DNA of 7,580 nt from assembly GCA_900759455.1 (NCBI GenBank), contig CAAEVI010000019.1, forward strand, positions 1 to 7,580, in the 5' to 3' direction. The DNA is from Erysipelotrichaceae bacterium. Its GTDB lineage: Bacteria; Bacillota_I; Bacilli_A; Erysipelotrichales; Erysipelotrichaceae. A model generated the notes under the pieces. It ran no database searches. It had not been told where the DNA came from and was given only the letters and a program-made list of their open reading frames with translations. A program made the translations under genes and the position numbers. Of the stretch, positions 5,322-7,580 are shown in pieces. Position 1 is the first letter of the stretch. The number at the start of each line of letters is the position of its first letter.

Positions 5322-7526
5322 GTGAAAGAAAAAATATTGCAGCTGATTAGTGAAGCTAAACAAGGCTTGTCTGTACAAGATCTAAGTGAAAAATTAAACG
5401 TTCAAGGCAGTGCCCAGTATACCAAGCTCATTCGCTTACTAAACCATATGGAAGACAATCTCGCTATTGCCCGTGATGAACGTGACCGTTATCATTTGGC
5501 AGAGGAACTGGGATATTTCCAGGGAGTGCTGCGCGTCAATCCGAAAGGCTTCGGCTTCATAGATTTAGATGATATCAGCTATTATGTGGCGAAAGAAAAC
5601 CTGCATCTGGGCATGGATCAGGATGTTGTCGCTGCGCGAATTCTGAAAGATACAGCGCGTTCAACTGAATGTGAAGTCGTGAGAATATTGGAACATCACA
5701 ACAAGCGTTTTGTCGGCGTGGTAAAGAAAGATCGGGATCGTTTTTACTTTTTGTCGGACAAGGATCTGGCAGGACGGCGCATTTCTGTCAGCAATTATGA
5801 TGAGTTTCCGCTGGTTCATGATTCCAAAGTCCTTGTTGAGATCGATTCGTATGGCAGAGAACTGAGAGGACATATCACGAAGGTTCTCGGTTATAAATAT
5901 GATCCGGGGATCGATATCCTCTCTTTATTGTTGGAAAATGATATTTACACGGAATTCAGTGAAGATACTCTGGAAGAAATCAAATCCGTGCCTTCTTCAC
6001 TGGATGAATCTATGATCACTGCGGACCGTCATGATCTGCGTTCACTGCTGACGATTACCATTGACGGAGAGGATGCCCGCGATTTTGATGATGCGATCAG
6101 TATTGAAAAAATCAAAGACGGCTATCGTCTATGGGTTCATATCGCGGATGTTTCTTATTATGTCAGACCGCATACAGCACTTGATGAGGAGGCATATCGC
6201 CGCGGTACCAGCGTCTATGTGACAGACCGTGTCGTACCGATGCTGCCGCAAGTGCTCAGCAACGGCATTTGTTCTTTGAATCCGCAGGAAGATCGTTTTG
6301 CCATTACCGCGCAGATGGATATTGGCAAAGACGGCGCTTTCCATTCTTACCAGATCTATCCGTCCGTGATCAAGAGTGATGAACGAATGACGTATACCAA
6401 GGTCAATCAGATCATGAACGGAGATGCAAAACTGATGCAGGAGTATCGGCATTTGCTGGTTATGATTTCCTGGATGCACGAGTGTGCGCACTGGATCAGA
6501 AAGAGACGTCATGATCTGGGAGCAATCAACTTTGACAAAAAAGAGTCCAAAATCATTGTCAACGAAAAAGGTGAACCGCAGGATGTCGTTCTTCGCGAAC
6601 GAGGCGAGGCGGAACGAATCATTGAGGATTTTATGATTGCGGCAAATGAATGCGTCGCATCACATCTGAAATGGATGGATCTTCCCGGTGTATACCGTGT
6701 ACATGAACAGCCGGAACCGAAAAAAGTGCGTGCATTTGCCCGCATCGCCAAAACTCTTGGATATTCGTTTGTTGTCAATACTGCGAATGTGCATGCCACG
6801 CAGTATCAAAAACTGCTGGGAGAGGCAAAAGGAGAAGACAATTACGATGTTCTTTCCACTTATATGCTGCGTAGCATGCAGAAGGCACGCTATGATGCAC
6901 AGTGTCTGGGACATTTCGGTCTCGGTTTGCAGGAATATTTGCACTTTACCTCTCCGATTCGCCGCTATCCCGATCTTGTCGTGCATCGAATGCTGCGACG
7001 CTATGTCTTCGCTAACAATCACGACGAAGAACAGATCAAAAAGGATACGAAATGGTGTGCACAGGCAGCTGCAGATTCCAGCGTTCGTGAACGTTGTGCT
7101 CAGGAAGCGGAACGAGATGTGGACGATATGAAAAAAGCACAGTATATGGAACGCTATGTAGGCGATATCTATACCGGAACCGTTTCGGGGATCACACGAT
7201 TTGGCATGTTCGTTGAATTGGAAAACACAATTGAAGGTCTTGTTCATGTTTCTTCCATGAAGGATGATCATTATGTATATCATGAGGAGGTGCTTGCCTT
7301 AATTGGTGAGCATACGGCAAACATGTATCGTATGGGAGACAAAGTCAATGTTCGATGTGTGGCAGCAAATCGCTGGAAACGACAGATTGATTTTGAACTG
7401 ATTGACAATAAGCCAAAACGCAGTAAAAAGCGTCCGAACCGTACACGTACAGAAAAACAGCGGCGCCCGATAAGAAAACACGACAGGCACCGCGGTAACA
7501 GAAGAGGAAAAAGAAGAAATGGCTAA
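5322..7526 (+). CDS. rnr: Ribonuclease R (3'-5' exoribonuclease)
   Basis: A 734-residue RNase II/RNB-family exonuclease. RNase R degrades structured RNA processively from the 3' end and acts in mRNA decay, rRNA quality control and, in many bacteria, tmRNA-linked decay. Domain order is complete: a winged-helix N-terminus (about 1-65), two cold-shock/OB domains (about 68-125, opening GVLRVNPKGFGFI, and 127-200), the RNB catalytic domain (about 240-590), and an S1 domain (about 614-692). Catalytic aspartates D248, D254, D256 and D257 lie in DGEDARDFDDAIS. FTSPIRRYPDLVVHR marks the conserved end of the RNB core. The last 39 residues (696-734) are a very basic tail with 20 Lys/Arg. The start is GTG 5322 on ribosome-binding-site evidence. 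The gene follows a secG terminator and overlaps the next gene by 8 bases. Confidence 0.97.
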   Translation: MKEKILQLISEAKQGLSVQDLSEKLNVQGSAQYTKLIRLLNHMEDNLAIARDERDRYHLAEELGYFQGVLRVNPKGFGFIDLDDISYYVAKENLHLGMDQDVVAARILKDTARSTECEVVRILEHHNKRFVGVVKKDRDRFYFLSDKDLAGRRISVSNYDEFPLVHDSKVLVEIDSYGRELRGHITKVLGYKYDPGIDILSLLLENDIYTEFSEDTLEEIKSVPSSLDESMITADRHDLRSLLTITIDGEDARDFDDAISIEKIKDGYRLWVHIADVSYYVRPHTALDEEAYRRGTSVYVTDRVVPMLPQVLSNGICSLNPQEDRFAITAQMDIGKDGAFHSYQIYPSVIKSDERMTYTKVNQIMNGDAKLMQEYRHLLVMISWMHECAHWIRKRRHDLGAINFDKKESKIIVNEKGEPQDVVLRERGEAERIIEDFMIAANECVASHLKWMDLPGVYRVHEQPEPKKVRAFARIAKTLGYSFVVNTANVHATQYQKLLGEAKGEDNYDVLSTYMLRSMQKARYDAQCLGHFGLGLQEYLHFTSPIRRYPDLVVHRMLRRYVFANNHDEEQIKKDTKWCAQAAADSSVRERCAQEAERDVDDMKKAQYMERYVGDIYTGTVSGITRFGMFVELENTIEGLVHVSSMKDDHYVYHEEVLALIGEHTANMYRMGDKVNVRCVAANRWKRQIDFELIDNKPKRSKKRPNRTRTEKQRRPIRKHDRHRGNRRGKRRNG

Positions 7527-7580
7527 GTTTAAAATATTAACAGCGGCATTGGCGGTTCTGCTGGCGGGATGCGCTCAAAA
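7519..7580 (+). CDS. Lipoprotein, N-terminal fragment cut by the window edge
   Basis: Only about 20 codons are present. ATG 7519 lies inside the rnr end (8-base overlap, different frame), with GAGGA at 7504-7508 ten bases upstream. The peptide MAKFKILTAALAVLLAGCAQ is a textbook lipoprotein signal: a short basic n-region (K3, K5), a hydrophobic core, and the lipobox L15-A16-G17-C18 for lipid attachment and signal peptidase II cleavage before Cys18. The mature protein would be anchored to the outer face of the membrane. Its function cannot be told because the rest lies beyond the window. Overlap with rnr suggests cotranscription. Confidence 0.8.
   Translation, partial: MAKFKILTAALAVLLAGCAQ

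Noticed and set aside
6688..7131. A plus-strand open frame of 147 codons inside rnr in another frame
   Set aside because: It lies wholly within the conserved RNB domain coding region and has Cys/Arg-rich nonsense composition with no family resemblance.

Overview
The window looks like chromosomal housekeeping DNA from a low-to-moderate-GC Bacillota. The order cysS, mrnC, rlmB, sigH-like sigma factor, rpmG, secE, nusG is the familiar Bacillus/Clostridium order. The strong AGGAGG-type ribosome binding sites, the SigH-like sigma factor and the Mini-RNase III all fit that phylum. An Erysipelotrichia-like host is my best guess, but this is inference and cannot be settled from the sequence alone. 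All genes are on the + strand. I see no mobile element, CRISPR array, tRNA or rRNA.

Region 1 (1-2834) is the end of a compact operon. It holds the 3' part of cysteinyl-tRNA synthetase, Mini-RNase III one base downstream, the RlmB-type rRNA 2'-O-methyltransferase overlapping it by ATGA, and a SigH-like sigma factor. A hairpin at 2809-2834 closes it. The yacP gene that separates rlmB and sigH in Bacillus is absent.

Region 2 (2832-3873) has two candidate promoters in tandem, then rpmG (ribosomal protein L33, zinc-ribbon form, 49 aa), secE and nusG, ending at a clear intrinsic terminator. The usual downstream rplK-rplA genes do not follow.

Region 3 (3933-4907) carries an unrecognised small two-helix membrane protein and a NagD-like HAD phosphatase.

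Region 4 (4916-7580) begins with a strong promoter and an inverted repeat. It then has secG, a terminator hairpin in the short secG-rnr gap, rnr (RNase R, GTG start) and, overlapping the rnr end by 8 bases, the first codons of a lipoprotein gene cut by the window edge.

The genes serve translation and RNA handling (CysRS, 23S rRNA maturation and methylation, L33, NusG, RNase R) and Sec secretion (SecE and SecG, two small SecYEG subunits). I found no convincing previously undescribed system. The points worth a second look are regulatory layout, gene order and start sites. No gene-free stretch exceeds 300 bases; the longest are 2810-2945 and 4908-5049, and both hold promoters.
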